A stretch of DNA of 31,946 nt, from assembly GCA_000969725.1 (NCBI GenBank), contig JXSR01S010058.1, one strand, 5' to 3'. Shown one piece after another: positions 20,501 to 31,179 of the stretch. Position numbers and translations under genes: made by a program. The notes below the pieces were generated by a model. It worked only from the letters and a program-made list of their open reading frames with translations, was not told where the DNA came from and did no database searches. Source of the DNA: Ophiothrix spiculata (Eukaryota > Echinodermata > Ophiuroidea > Amphilepidida > Ophiotrichidae). Each line of letters opens with the position of its first letter. The stretch's first letter is position 1.

Positions 20501-21662
20501 CTGTTCAGGCTCTGTAGCTTTATAGCTTTCTTCACAAGATAGCTACACTTTTTGCAATTATTAATATGACTCTAATTGCCATCTCCTCTAGCTGTAGTCA
20601 AAAAGTGCACCTCACTGGTACCAGAAGATTAAGGTGCAGCTGTTTCTCCAACTCTGATGTAAATGGAGATGCATTTGGCTGGCTAACACATACCCATCCA
20701 TTTCAACATAAACAAGATCATGAATTTAAGTTTGGAACATTGTTCAAAATAAAAACGGTTAATAAATTTAAGAGTTTGGAACATTATTTATAAATTGAAG
20801 TACATTAAAACATAGCTGGCTAGCATAAATCTACAACACACAATATCATGAATCATGTATCATGTTTATGACAGTGAAGTGCAAAACTTCTAAGTATTTC
20901 CGTAGCCAGACTGAAATGTTTGGCAGTACTTATCAACAAGATAAAATGTTTCAATTTACTTTTGTTTACATGATACACTGATATACTACCTTAATTAAAA
21001 GAAGTAAAATATATTCAAGCAAATTGGGTCAACCGATCTTATTTATTTATCAAATTCATGACTTTGCACTTGATTAATTTGATTTCCAGATGTTTACATT
21101 AATTCAATTTGTTTTTAGTGTTTTTTTCTCTCTGCTAGATGCACTGGTTTAATTATCATTTTTAATTTTTACTGTTTGTTGAGCCTGTTCAAACGCAAAA
21201 CATATCTACTTGTGTAAACTTTTAGTTTAGTTTTGAGCCAACTTTTGTGACATTATAAAGAAACAAGAGTCTAAACTGGTCGAATTGGACCATTATGTAA
21301 ATGTAAGTACCAGGGTGTAGGACAATCTACTAATGCCTATTTCAATTTAACTCAATTCTATGTGAAATTTTAATCCTGTTTAACAGTTTATCTTTCATTG
21401 AAATAAAGAGAAAAAAATAAAGTAGATCCACTAAGTTTAAAATACACTGAGAAAAAAAAGTGGTTTCTCCTTTTTCTAAGCGAAGGTCACACCCTTATGA
21501 CCAACTACGAATGCCATACTGATGACTTTTTATCCATTTTGTATGAACTTTTAACAGTCTACAGTTCTACAGTTGCAATTTCGCAAAACAGTCGCTATTA
21601 AAAGTTTAGACAAATAGTCAAATAATCATCACAATATTGTTTGTAACTATAGTCGTACAAAA

Positions 21663-22091
21663 TGTGACCCATCATATCGAAAGGTACCTTAATACCAGCA
21701 TAGTAAATAACGAGATATGGGCCATTGAAACTGAGCATAGTCAAAAATCATGTCCAAGGTCGAATTCTAATTTCATTAGAAACGTTACCTTTGAAGTGTA
21801 TTCTATAATATTAGTCGGGTTCGAACATCCAAAAAATAAGACAAATGTTTTAAAAACCAAGATGAAAATCCTTTCTCCATTCAAGTTTTGGGTACAGAAA
21901 CTTTCAAACTCGATTTCTCAGAACTATAGTATTCTGATTCAGCCTGATGCCTTTTACCAATTTGGATCGAACATTCAATAACCAAAAGCAAAGTGTCATT
22001 TTAAAGCTTAAAATAAAATCTTTCAGATGACACCAAAAAATCAATTTTCATTTTGGGACCCTTAAGGTACCTTTTGATATGATGGGTCACA
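21663..22091. mobile_element. TIR element, 429 bp, 30-bp ends
   Basis: The left end TGTGACCCATCATATCGAAA (continuing GGTACCTTAA, 21663-21692) is matched inversely at 22062-22091, with one mismatch in 30 bp. Flanking bases (AAAA on the left, AATA on the right) give no clear target duplication. The 114-codon open frame at 21637-21981 runs through the left repeat and is not a gene. No transposase is encoded; the superfamily is undetermined. Confidence 0.82.
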
Positions 22092-22158
22092 AATAGGTTT
22101 ATTTGGCTTTTTCCATAAGACCTCAAATTAGTTGAAGATCTATGCTTCATGGCATCGA

Positions 22159-22323
22159 TCAACATTTCTCTGCCCTCATCTTCCCACCTTCCATTGTTAT
22201 AACATCACCTGAGTAAACTGCCAGCAAGCCTTCAGTAATGACATAACAGCTGAGTATAATATGACCTTGGCTATTAAAAGCTCCAACAGTCTTGTCTTGA
22301 AATGTTAAAGGTAACTTGCACAT
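22159..22323 (-). CDS. Short minus-strand open frame, possible exon, unrecognised
   Basis: A 54-codon frame runs from ATG at 22323 to TGA at 22159. Its middle reads GAFNSQGHIILSCYVITEGL and then LAVYSGDVITMEGGK, which looks protein-like with mixed codon use. Donor-like GT sites follow ACTCAG and GGAAG within it. Such lengths occur by chance dozens of times in a window of this composition, so this is only a pointer for a translated search. Confidence 0.17.
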   Translation of the reverse strand: MCKLPLTFQDKTVGAFNSQGHIILSCYVITEGLLAVYSGDVITMEGGKMRAEKC

Positions 22324-22417
22324 TATATCTTATTATCTTATTACTTGCCATCCCTCCCATCAGCAAGGTTTGAGTACATCATCTATTTTTAAACCAGTAA
22401 CTTCTCCATTTACTGGT

Positions 22418-22727
22418 ACAAGAAAACTTTAGATCATAAACAATTTCTTTTGAGATTATAGATTAACGAAAGTGTAAAAATATAGATGCCCAATTTCAAA
22501 GTATTGCTTTTCTCAGAGCTGAAAATCATTTTGTCTTATCCTAAAAATAACCATCTGAAAATATGCAGAAAATGTACTTCATACCTTCATTTACAAGAAA
22601 ACTTCATAAACAAAAAAACTTCATAAACAATTTCCAATGAGATTAATTTTTGCAGAGCTGAAAAGTATCTTGTCTTATCCTAGAAATATCCATCTGACAA
22701 TATGCTGAAAATGTACTACATAACAGT
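22418..22727. repeat. Tandem duplication, two diverged units (about 175 and 135 bp)
   Basis: The units start with ACAAGAAAACTT at 22418 and 22593. They share CATAAACAATTTC, GAGATTA, CAGAGCTGAAAA, TTGTCTTATCCTA, CCATCTGA and AAAATGTACT in the same order. The first unit has about 40 extra bases. It is a non-coding local duplication, older than the perfect repeats elsewhere judging by its divergence. Confidence 0.85.
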
Positions 22728-23286
22728 AGGCATATAAAATCATATTCATTATATATATTCTATGGACCGAGTCCCTGTTGGAAAGAGGGGAAGGACTGTC
22801 AGTGCAGGTTAGAAAAGAAGTGAATACATTCTTCAAAAATCAAGTATCAATTTTCAATTTGAATTTAAATCTGAATGTATAGGCCTAATATGCAACACTG
22901 CTGATGGAACAAAGCTAAGGAAGGCTGGGTTTGTGCAAAATTAGGTTGTTGGTTAGTCTCACTGGTCAGTAGGTTTTGATTTTGATTCAGGTCTCCATAT
23001 ACTTTAGTGATCAATAAACATAAGACCCTTGAAGATATACAAGAAAACTTCTGATTACAGAAATTTCATGTCACTACTTTTTGACCATCCTGTCTAACTA
23101 ATCAAACAGAGTTAGTTAGTTTTTTACAAAACAAGCATAACTTTTGGCAATTCTGTTGGTCACTTTTAGTTGAAGGTTTATTCTACAAAACAATATCAAA
23201 AGGCCTCAAACTCAAGTTAACTGATCCTAATAGAAGGAGGCCATGTACTTTAAAGACATGCCACATTCAAGGCTTTTTAAAGGTTA

Positions 23287-23735
23287 TACCACGTGTATCA
23301 AAAAAATTGTGCACGGATTAAAATTGATTTTGACCTTGATAAAAGCACCAAATCATATTTTTTTTGTTATTGTAGTAAAGCAGATTAAATAAGCTTTCAA
23401 ATGCAGAAAAAATTATAGAAATCGGATGAAAAATAAAAAAGATATGACCAATTTTGTGAGTTCTTTTAGCTTTTATCATAATGCCATAACCCGTACTTGT
23501 GATATGTAATATCTTGCTTAACTGTGTAAATCCCGTTGGAATGGAAGAAAAAGAGACGTACTTACAAAATTGGTCATATCTTTATCATTTTTCATCCGAT
23601 TTCCATAATTTTTTCTGCATTTGAAAGCTTATTAAATTTGCTTTACTGCAATAACAAAATAATTATGATTTAGGGCTTTTATCAAGGTCAAAATCAGTTT
23701 TAATCCTTGCACAATTTTTTTTGATACACGTGGTA
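23287..23735. mobile_element. Large foldback element, 449 bp, arms of about 175 bp
   Basis: TACCACGTGTATCAAAAAAA at 23287 is complementary to the segment ending GATACACGTGGTA at 23735. Pairing continues through CCTTGATAAAAGC, AAGCTTTCAAATGCAGAAAA and GATATGACCAATTTTGT, with scattered mismatches. About 95 bp of unpaired centre (about 23464-23558) remains. There is a TTAAAGG just outside the left arm (23269-23275) and CCTTATT outside the right arm, so the true ends may lie a few bases further out. It has no coding capacity. Confidence 0.88.
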
Positions 23736-24312
23736 CTTCTCCTTATTCAGTGTCCTATAAGAAGCATAGTGAACAACATTCTCATGAGCAAAAGCTAATG
23801 AACTTAAACAATCTAGTGCTAGGATGAGTAACTCCATCTTTCATTCAATCAGCGATGACATTTCACCGACCCAATTTCATGTGCAATTTTTTAGAAAAAA
23901 TCTTGATTAATGCATCAATTATTCCTGAAATGTCAGCTCAATAAAGCTTAACCCATCAACGTTTCAACTTGCGTTTCCATCATACCCAAGATTTAAACAG
24001 CACATGATTTGCTTTTAAGCAAAAGTGAACTCTTATTTATATCAATAGATATCGATCCAGTCATAAAATCACAAAATACAAGTGTTTTTTCTTTTCTTTT
24101 TCTTTTTTGTGGAAATTTCTCAACTTCCTACATACCCATTCAGTTGTCAGTAATTGTTAGTTCAAAACTCTTTTTCTAATGCCCTTGCTTTTTCTGTAAC
24201 CATGGTTACTGTAGAATTTTGTAAAACTTCTGTTCTAATTCAATTTATTCATCAACTAAAGATTGTTCATGATAGCTGGATGTATGAAATGATCAGATCA
24301 GCATATATATGA
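23736..24312. other. AT-rich non-coding stretch
   Basis: No gene, RNA or repeat is supportable between the two flanking transposons. A pyrimidine run (TTTTTTCTTTTCTTTTTCTT) occurs near 24085. Confidence 0.4.
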
Positions 24313-24739
24313 GGGGTGCTCTGGCAAAATGAGAGGAAAGTCGCGAATTTCAAAATTGAGTTTATGACATATTTTAATTCTCTAGAATCTCAGCTTTTGA
24401 ATGATACATAATATGCCACAATTTCTTTCTCCATTTTATATTTAGAGATGGAAATCTAAAGCTGTCCTCTGAATATATTGCAATAAAAATTACCTACAAT
24501 TCGATTTCAAAGATACTGATTACTACAGTGAATAATAGCAACATGCAATCAACTAAACGTGAATAATTGCACTTCCCGGCAAAGTTGACCTTCAAAACTG
24601 TATGAATAGGTAAACATTTATGTATGAATGCGTTTATGTCAAAAAACAAAATTTGACTTTTTCATCTTATTTTTACTTCAGATGTCATTTATTCAAAATG
24701 TAGATTTGCGACTTTCCTCTCATTTTGCCGGAGCAGCCC
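24313..24739. mobile_element. TIR element, 427 bp, 36-bp ends
   Basis: GGGGTGCTCTGGCAAAATGA starts the left repeat (24313-24348). The right repeat (24704-24739) is its inverse with about three differences, through the shared GGCAAAATGAGAGGAAAGTC. ATATA occurs just outside both ends (CATATATATGA and CACATATAGG), a possible but offset target duplication. The interior is AT-rich and non-coding. Confidence 0.82.
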
Positions 24740-25274
24740 ACATATAGGTATAAAACATGGGGATGAAAGCCAAGCAATTGGTTAAAATATGATGATATAA
24801 TTTACAGTTTGATTCTAACTTATTGTTGATTTCTACCTGTAACATTAGCAAGCATCAAGGTGGATGATACTGGTTTTTGGATCCTAAATTTCATAAACCT
24901 GATATAGCTATTCTAGCAACTCTATTTGCAAGGAACAAGTACATAAGGATTAGTGTCTGGAAATGTAAAACACTTGAATACGAAAGTTCACAAGTCATAC
25001 CCTTATCAATGATTGTCTTGAAATTAAAGTCTCGCTCACTATTTGATTTGACTATCTTTTCATTTGTTTATGTACACATAGATGTATAATATCATACATA
25101 TATTTCTAAGCACTTGACATTATAAATCTTTTCTATGTAAAAGCAGTTTTCAAAAAGCAGCAATTTAGGCTTGAAGAGCCAGGCAGCAGAGTTCCACATC
25201 AGAGTTATCTTCTGATGATAGTCAAACTGGGAGCAAAATTCAATTCACAGAAATTCTTCATCTATCAGCTTTAT
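24740..25274. other. AT-rich non-coding stretch
   Basis: Nothing supportable. A 70-codon open frame at 24877-25089 on the plus strand has no recognisable features and fits chance. Confidence 0.4.
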
Positions 25275-25278
25275 TTAA

Positions 25279-25805
25279 AGGGGCATTGGACAAAATTTTG
25301 AAATTTTGTTTAGTGGATGATTCACACTTCCTATGTTAGAAAATAACAGTCAATTACCAGATATCGGGAAAATTTTGATCAAAACCTTCTAAAAAGTAAA
25401 CAATTTGAATTTTATTTTATTTGTTGATTTTGGGTATGAGGCTATTCTCTAAACGTATTTATTGATGCTATACAATGAGAAAGAACCAAAGATTTGTTTG
25501 TAAAACATTCCTTTCACATCATAGATTGCAGACAAATCAAAATAAATTTGGAATTTTCATTAGATCTCCTGAAAAGGACATTTCTGGAAATTCAACTATA
25601 GAGGGCAGTATTTATTGTTGTCGACAACGATAATTAAAAAGAAGGGAATATCTAAATATTTTGATATATAGGGTTTGAATATGACAATGAAACTTATCAT
25701 GCTTATCATGCTATCATTATTACCGCTTATACTTCAAATAATGCAAAAATCTCAAAATGTTTGGGGAAAAGTTTGGGGATGATGCTGAACTTGTCCAATG
25801 CCCCT
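25279..25805. mobile_element. TTAA-flanked TIR element, 527 bp (piggyBac-like MITE)
   Basis: TTAA at 25275-25278 is followed by AGGGGCATTGGACAA. The right end is TTGTCCAATGCCCCT followed by TTAA at 25806-25809. The 15-bp inverted ends are perfect. The TTAA flank and AGG start are shared with the elements at 9705 and 29977. The interior is AT-rich, without transposase. Confidence 0.82.
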
Positions 25806-25809
25806 TTAA

Positions 25810-27024
25810 CTAATTCCACTGGATTTATGGATGCAGCTACATTTTCCAACAGATTATATCTTATCAACAATCTTTTTTTTGCTTTGTAATACTAGTCAAG
25901 ATTACAACTAAGTCATATTAAGATCAGGTTTGACAGAAATTAATTTCCAAGTCGTGTAGCATGGATTTAAAAAATCAGAGCTGATACACTCAATATAAAC
26001 ATAAATCGTTTATCAAAATGTTGTATTAATAATCTGGAAGCCAAATGTAACTTGACTGGTAATATAATAACCATAGTCATATTCAAGAAATCAAATCATA
26101 CATCTATATGTATACCCACAATGTCAAAATTGACTGCTTCTTTATCTCAAGTCTATTTTTTAATGCAAGGCATCATGGTTCTCCTTTATTGCATTAGTAT
26201 CGACAACCATGTTGCATCTAATAATAGTACATTCCACTTCAAGAAATGACTGTTATCACCTGGGACACCATTAGCTGTTTTTGTAATCTTTAACATAATC
26301 ATAAAGGCCAGTATACCTTAAAACTCACATCATATTAAAAGATCATGGTAGAATTGGAACTTGAACCTTTTAACTTGCCCTGTATGCTTAGTGCATAGAT
26401 CACGATCCAAGATGGCCTCCAGCTGGACCATATATGACAAGATGCATTTGATTTCTGGATCTGACAAACAAAGACAGTCAGGATGTCATGCCGACATCTA
26501 AAAAATGTCATCCTCTTGTTTATTCCTCACTTAAGATGGATGTATTATACCTGCTTTTATCCACCATTTACCAATGCTCTTTGATCCCTTTAAAAGCTTT
26601 TTGTCTCTAGGGGAATCCATCAAATTTTAACATGTAATACTCTATAACTATAAATTTGAATAATAACACTTCAATGTATTATAAAATGGACCAAATGCAG
26701 TTTAGGTCCAAACCATTCATCAAGTGGATGTAAATATGTATATACTATTATACTATTCAGTTCAGAATGTTATTTATGGTTTAATTTGTATTTAATGAAA
26801 GCCAAGGACCTATAATTTGACAATCAATTAGGTAGGAATAAAGTTGCCATCTTATTTCTCTATATTGTAGGTTTTCATAAGGATTTAAATTTATACATCA
26901 GCATAACTAGATTTTAAAAACAAAAATAGCAAAATATGTGCTTCTGATGAGAGAGGCCGACATACCTGAAAAGTTGTTTAGCTGCATGGCTGTAGCACAC
27001 AAACCCAGCAAACCCAAAATATGG
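25810..27024. other. AT-rich non-coding stretch
   Basis: A possible tRNA-derived fragment on the minus strand (about 26335-26410) contains GGTTCAAGTTCC, one base longer than the B-box consensus, next to a TATGC/GCATA stem. It is too weak to list on its own. No gene is supportable. Confidence 0.4.
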
Positions 27025-27142
27025 TTTTAACCTTTGGATGTTTCCTTTTCACATATCTTTGTATAATCATTTTAAATGGTTACATTTTAACCTTTGGATG
27101 TTTCCTTTTCACATCTAGGTATAATCATTTTAAATGGTTATT
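27025..27142. repeat. Two-copy 60-bp tandem repeat
   Basis: TTTTAACCTTTGGATGTTTC starts at 27025 and at 27085. Both copies continue through CTTTTCACAT and end with ATAATCATTTTAAATGGTTA, differing only by a small indel/substitution patch (ATCTTTGT against CTAGG). The near-identity suggests a recent slippage or unequal-exchange event. Confidence 0.92.
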
Positions 27143-28073
27143 TTCATGTAAACATATTTGACCAATACTGTCAACATAAAATCCCCCTCTAAGAATGGAC
27201 TGAATCTAAAATAATACAAATTCATTTTTAATGGACCCTGCATGAATACCCAACAGACCAACCTGGTTAAACAAAATTAATATAGTCCTTATAATCACAC
27301 TTCTAAACTATTGAATGATGAGAAGTCTGTTGAGCTAGTTTTGCTTCTTGTTAAAGTTGCCTGTTCTTGCTTAATATTGTAACGAGCAGCTGCCTACCAT
27401 GAGCAGGTGTAGCAGTCTCCAGGACTGTCTTGCATAAGTGTGAACACTTAATGATGCATGTGGGCATGCAGCGACCCATATTACTAGTATTATTAAACTC
27501 TGGTATTAAAGGTAGTCCCTTGATACCTGACAGAAAATATCTGTTTCTAAAAATTACATAAAAGTTACACAACTAGCAAAATTTCAAAGAGACTTCACAT
27601 TTGTTGACATAAATAGAAAATAATTCCAAAACATATGTCATGTTATGGTGTTTCCGCTCCATTTTACATAATTTGTCCTATTTCACAAATTTAAGACTTT
27701 TAAGCCAGAACTTATATATAAGAGTTGTCTCCAAACTAATCAAATAATCAAAAATGGTATCTACATGTATACAAAACCTGCTGGTCCTGTTGGACACATT
27801 TTCAAAAACCGATGTAGCTAGCTTACCAATCTGTGACATACTTCTTTGCTAGGATATATTCATGAAAAAAATTCAAACCTTGCAACCAACAAAACAAAGG
27901 CTACAATGAATCAAAAAATCCATAAGAAAATTACAACCCTACCATAGTAAATCAAATCAAGGCCCTCTACTAGAAAACAAAGCCCCTACCATGATAAATC
28001 CAAGACAAAGTCCCACTAAAATCATACTTTATAACCACTGATTATTCCAAAAACAAACAAACTTGTGACATAC
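27143..28073. other. AT-rich non-coding stretch, probably intron of the 28074 exon's gene
   Basis: No exon is supportable. A transposon-end-like word TTAAAGGTAGTCCC occurs at about 27506. GGGTCGCTGCATGCCCACAT on the minus strand near 27480 lies in a GC-richer patch, but no matching second end was found. Confidence 0.4.
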
Positions 28074-28250
28074 CTTCTGTGTTCACAGTACTAGTGGTGG
28101 CAGTGACAGTACTCATCGTAGGCAAAGTCTTCTTCTTTTCCGATCCTTTCTTCTTTTCTGGCGTCATTTTCGCCGGTTCCTTGGTATATTGAACCATAGT
28201 TTGATCCGATGCCTTCTTATCTCCTTTCTTGCCTTTCTTGTCCTTTTTAC
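28074..28250 (-). CDS. Internal exon of an unidentified lysine/threonine-rich protein
   Basis: On the minus strand the acceptor TTTCTTTGTTTTTGTATCAG precedes the exon at 28250, and the donor GAAG/GTATGT follows it at 28074. The exon is 177 nt (59 codons), open throughout, with phase 1 at both ends, so it could be skipped without shifting frame. The first 40 full codons are strongly basic: KKDKKGKKGDKKASDQTMVQ, then YTKEPAKMTPEKKKGSEKKK. The last 18 residues are Thr-rich (TLPTMSTVTATTSTVNTE). Lysine uses AAG more than AAA, and GC content is well above the flanks, both typical of coding sequence in such DNA. The basic, low-complexity make-up suggests a disordered linker or cytoplasmic tail, but I do not recognise the family. 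Neighbouring exons were not identified with confidence. The strand implies a gene reading from right to left. Confidence 0.55.
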
Positions 28251-29972
28251 CTGATACAAAAACAAAGAAATAATTTCACAATTGGAATGAGTATGTAATA
28301 ATAAAACATGTGCTCATTCCCCTCCAACCAGCCCTTAGAGGCATTAAACTTCATCTTGTGCTTTTGGTGAAAATACATGTGAAGGGCGTAATTTGCCAAA
28401 ATTGATTTATTCGCAGATTCATAATGTTTACAAAACACATACTACAAATTTTCAATTTAAAAAATGATTGGAAATATGAAATATATCTATATATTCTAAG
28501 GCCATTTAAAAGAAAGTATTTAGGCTTACTACATTCATCTCAGTTTCACCTTTTACTCCATGACTTTGACAACATTTGACAAACCATAACTTGATGACTT
28601 CTTGAAGCGAAGCATTTATAAGTTCACTGAGGTATTATTTAATCCGTAAGTTTTACATGGACTTTGCATTATTGTTTGGAAAAGAGAAAACAATGAAGTT
28701 CAATTGCTTGCTGGTTTTAGATGAACAGTCACATAAAAAATAAAATTGAGTGAAAATAATAGAATGTAAAATAATCATGCCAAATTAACACATTTGAAAA
28801 ATATATAATACAAAAATCTTTATACTTTGTGTGAAAATACTGACTAGTAATGATCACAATGGTTTAAAAAGGGGCTTTTACACATGTCCCTTTTCTTGGT
28901 TATGTCTTCACTGTGAATTAGGAGTGCTGGAAATTACAATGATAATAAAATAACACTGCTTAATTTACTGTGTATAACTTTCGCTTCTCTCTGAAGGTAA
29001 AACAAAATGATTTCTCTGAGTTTCTCTAACATTCTACAAATTTAATTTGCCTCTAAATGAAAAAAAAAAATAGACTGATAGATTCCTCACTTCCTCAGCA
29101 TATTCATGAATGAATCCATTGATCTTGCCATTATATAGCAAGCACGTGCATGCTTGCAACAGAAATTGGCTGATGATATCTCATGCATACAGCCTTGGTT
29201 TCTGCATCATATATTGCTATAGTAACATGCATTAACGATTCTAAGCAGTTTATCATCCATGATACTCACTACAATTCTATTTTCATCCACACTTAATATG
29301 GAGCAAATACACAAATATGTGAATGGCATTTCTACTCTAAAAATAAGCAATCTTTAAAAGATGTAGGAAAAAAGGGAGATTGAAATTGTCATTTACAATA
29401 TTTGGACTGTGTATTTTGTTTACTGGATACAAGAAGATCAAAAGTGACATTTTGGGGCAAATTTGATTAATACATAATATCAAAATAGAGATGCAAAGAC
29501 ATATTTTGAACTTTAATCCTTTTTCCCAAACCAAATCACATTTATGAAACAACAAATTCTATTCAAGGACCATTGTCTATAAGTTTCATAAAATTCTATA
29601 GAGTTTATGGAAACAATGATGAAGTTTTTTAGGGAACAATGTTGGCCACAGACACACAAGCAGCCAGCCAGTCACAGGATCAAAGTTAACCCCATGTGTC
29701 TTTCTCGCAGATGACACAGTAAAAATTCACAAGGAATACAAAACAAAAAGGCGATTTCAGTCCAAAAAAATTCTCCAGCATAAGGACACAAAATTACTCA
29801 AAAACTTTTTGCTACCTTTTTTTCTGACAGTCATGGAACTTTATTTGTTACGTATACAGCCTTTTCTTTTTTACAACAATTAAAATGTTCTTATATCTTC
29901 TGATCCACACACTTCTGTGCCATTTAGTACGTCATAAGTTTCTACAATCGTTTGGATTAACGGACAGTCTCC
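28251..29972. other. AT-rich non-coding stretch, probably intron upstream of the 28074 exon
   Basis: I see no exon or complete transposon here. There is a short imperfect palindrome (AAAAAGGGGCTTTT against GTCCCTTTT) near 28866-28900 and several poly-A runs. Confidence 0.4.
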
Positions 29973-29976
29973 TTAA

Positions 29977-30727
29977 AGGGACTTGCCTTCATTCTTCCAA
30001 CTACTTTTTTACCTACATATTTTTTAACATGAATCGATAGAACATGTTTATAGTAATATAACCTACCCGTAGTTTTCCGTAATTTTGAGGAATATTGGAG
30101 AAAATTGCAATTCTTTACCAACTTTAATTTTTTTCTACGGAGCAAAAAATGTTGTGAAAACAGTTTCTAGTTTCAAATTTTTTAAACATCTTGGTTCTAC
30201 ACCTGAGATGAGCAAATTATTTTGTATTGAATTTGTTTATCTTTTAATATAATTGTATTAAAGTATCTCTAGGTGTTTTGTTTGATCGTTTTATCTGGCA
30301 AATCCATCCGAAATACAAATTTAGGATATAGATAACACAAGATAGTCACTCCACCATCTAAGAATGATATATATTGCAAATTAATTGTCTCTCAATTTGA
30401 GCCATGTGTATTTTTTTTGTACTTTTTTGAATTTCACTACACTCCAAGGCTGCGATAACATAGATGTATACATTATTTGCTATAAGCTTTTCGATGACTA
30501 TATCTTATATAGGCACGTCGAGTTATACTTTTTTTTTCGAATAGTGCCCTCTTAATATGTGACCTGGTAGCATCAAAATAACATGTTTGATTGAAGCTAT
30601 ACACGTGCCCAAGTGAAATCGTGCACCGTATACCCGAATAGTATAGTTCTATGTGATCACATCCTTAGACTTTATTTAGAATATTTCTAAAAGTGTTTAT
30701 TTTTAAGTCAAATCTAGGCTATTCCCT
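29977..30727. mobile_element. TTAA-flanked TIR element, 751 bp (piggyBac-like)
   Basis: TTAA at 29973-29976 is followed by AGGGACTTGCCTTCATT. The right end AATCTAGGCTATTCCCT is followed by TTAA at 30728-30731. The ends pair as AGGGA.T.GCCT..ATT with four or five mismatches, so it is older than the 25279 element. The interior has no recognisable transposase. Confidence 0.65.
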
Positions 30728-30731
30728 TTAA

Positions 30732-31179
30732 GACTGATCTGTGATTTCCTACATCCAGTCACACCTAAAACAAGGCTAGATAGCAGAGATGTCTGTCTGG
30801 AGGTCAATGTAACCTTCACTGCCACATCATTAGGCTAATGGAACTCAGTGCTATGTATTTTCTTCAAACTGTAATGAAGTAACTCTTTGAAGTTTTATTA
30901 TTCATTCAAGACTCTTATGGCATGACAAGATCACAGCCATATAAATTGAGATAATATATTTTGAGATATCTTTCAACTTGACAACATCATACATACATAC
31001 AAGAAGATTTTATAAAGCACCATGCACAGTGCTGAAACAATCAAAAACAACAAAAAATGCATGAAGAAAAAGAAAAAAAACTAAATAATTGAAAACAAAT
31101 ATATGTTATAGAGCTTTCTTTAAAACGGAGCTTATTCCACATTCTTGGGGTTTCAAATGTACGCTTGATTTGTAGCTGA
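30732..31179. other. AT-rich non-coding stretch
   Basis: No features are supportable, except that the right part may be the decayed upstream portion of the LINE. An in-frame TGA at 31177-31179 closes the LINE reading frame. Confidence 0.4.

Larger units (their letters stand above)
18446..21662. other. AT-rich non-coding stretch with degenerate CCTAA words and a Tigger-like relic
   Basis: At 18486-18735 there are scattered CCTAAACC/CCTAACC words and two copies of TGCCATTGCTGA about 120 bp apart. They are too degenerate to be a telomeric array. At 19545-19620 a GC-rich patch follows TTAACTCTTTCACTTGGG, with an AGCCG/CGGCT stem. At 20465-20500 the words CACAAAAATCCTGATATCAC resemble the interior of the 13793 MITE. 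No complete element or gene is supportable. Confidence 0.45.
22092..23286. other. AT-rich non-coding stretch with a local tandem duplication
   Basis: Apart from the tandem repeat at 22418-22727 and the weak exon candidate at 22159-22323, I see nothing in this interval. It is AT-rich with scattered short open frames. Confidence 0.4.

Noticed and set aside
21637..21981. 114-codon plus-strand open frame, the second longest in the window
   Set aside because: It runs through the inverted end and interior of the 21663-22091 transposon and has no recognisable motif.
26335..26410. Possible minus-strand tRNA or SINE head
   Set aside because: The B-box-like word has an extra base and no A box or acceptor stem can be formed.
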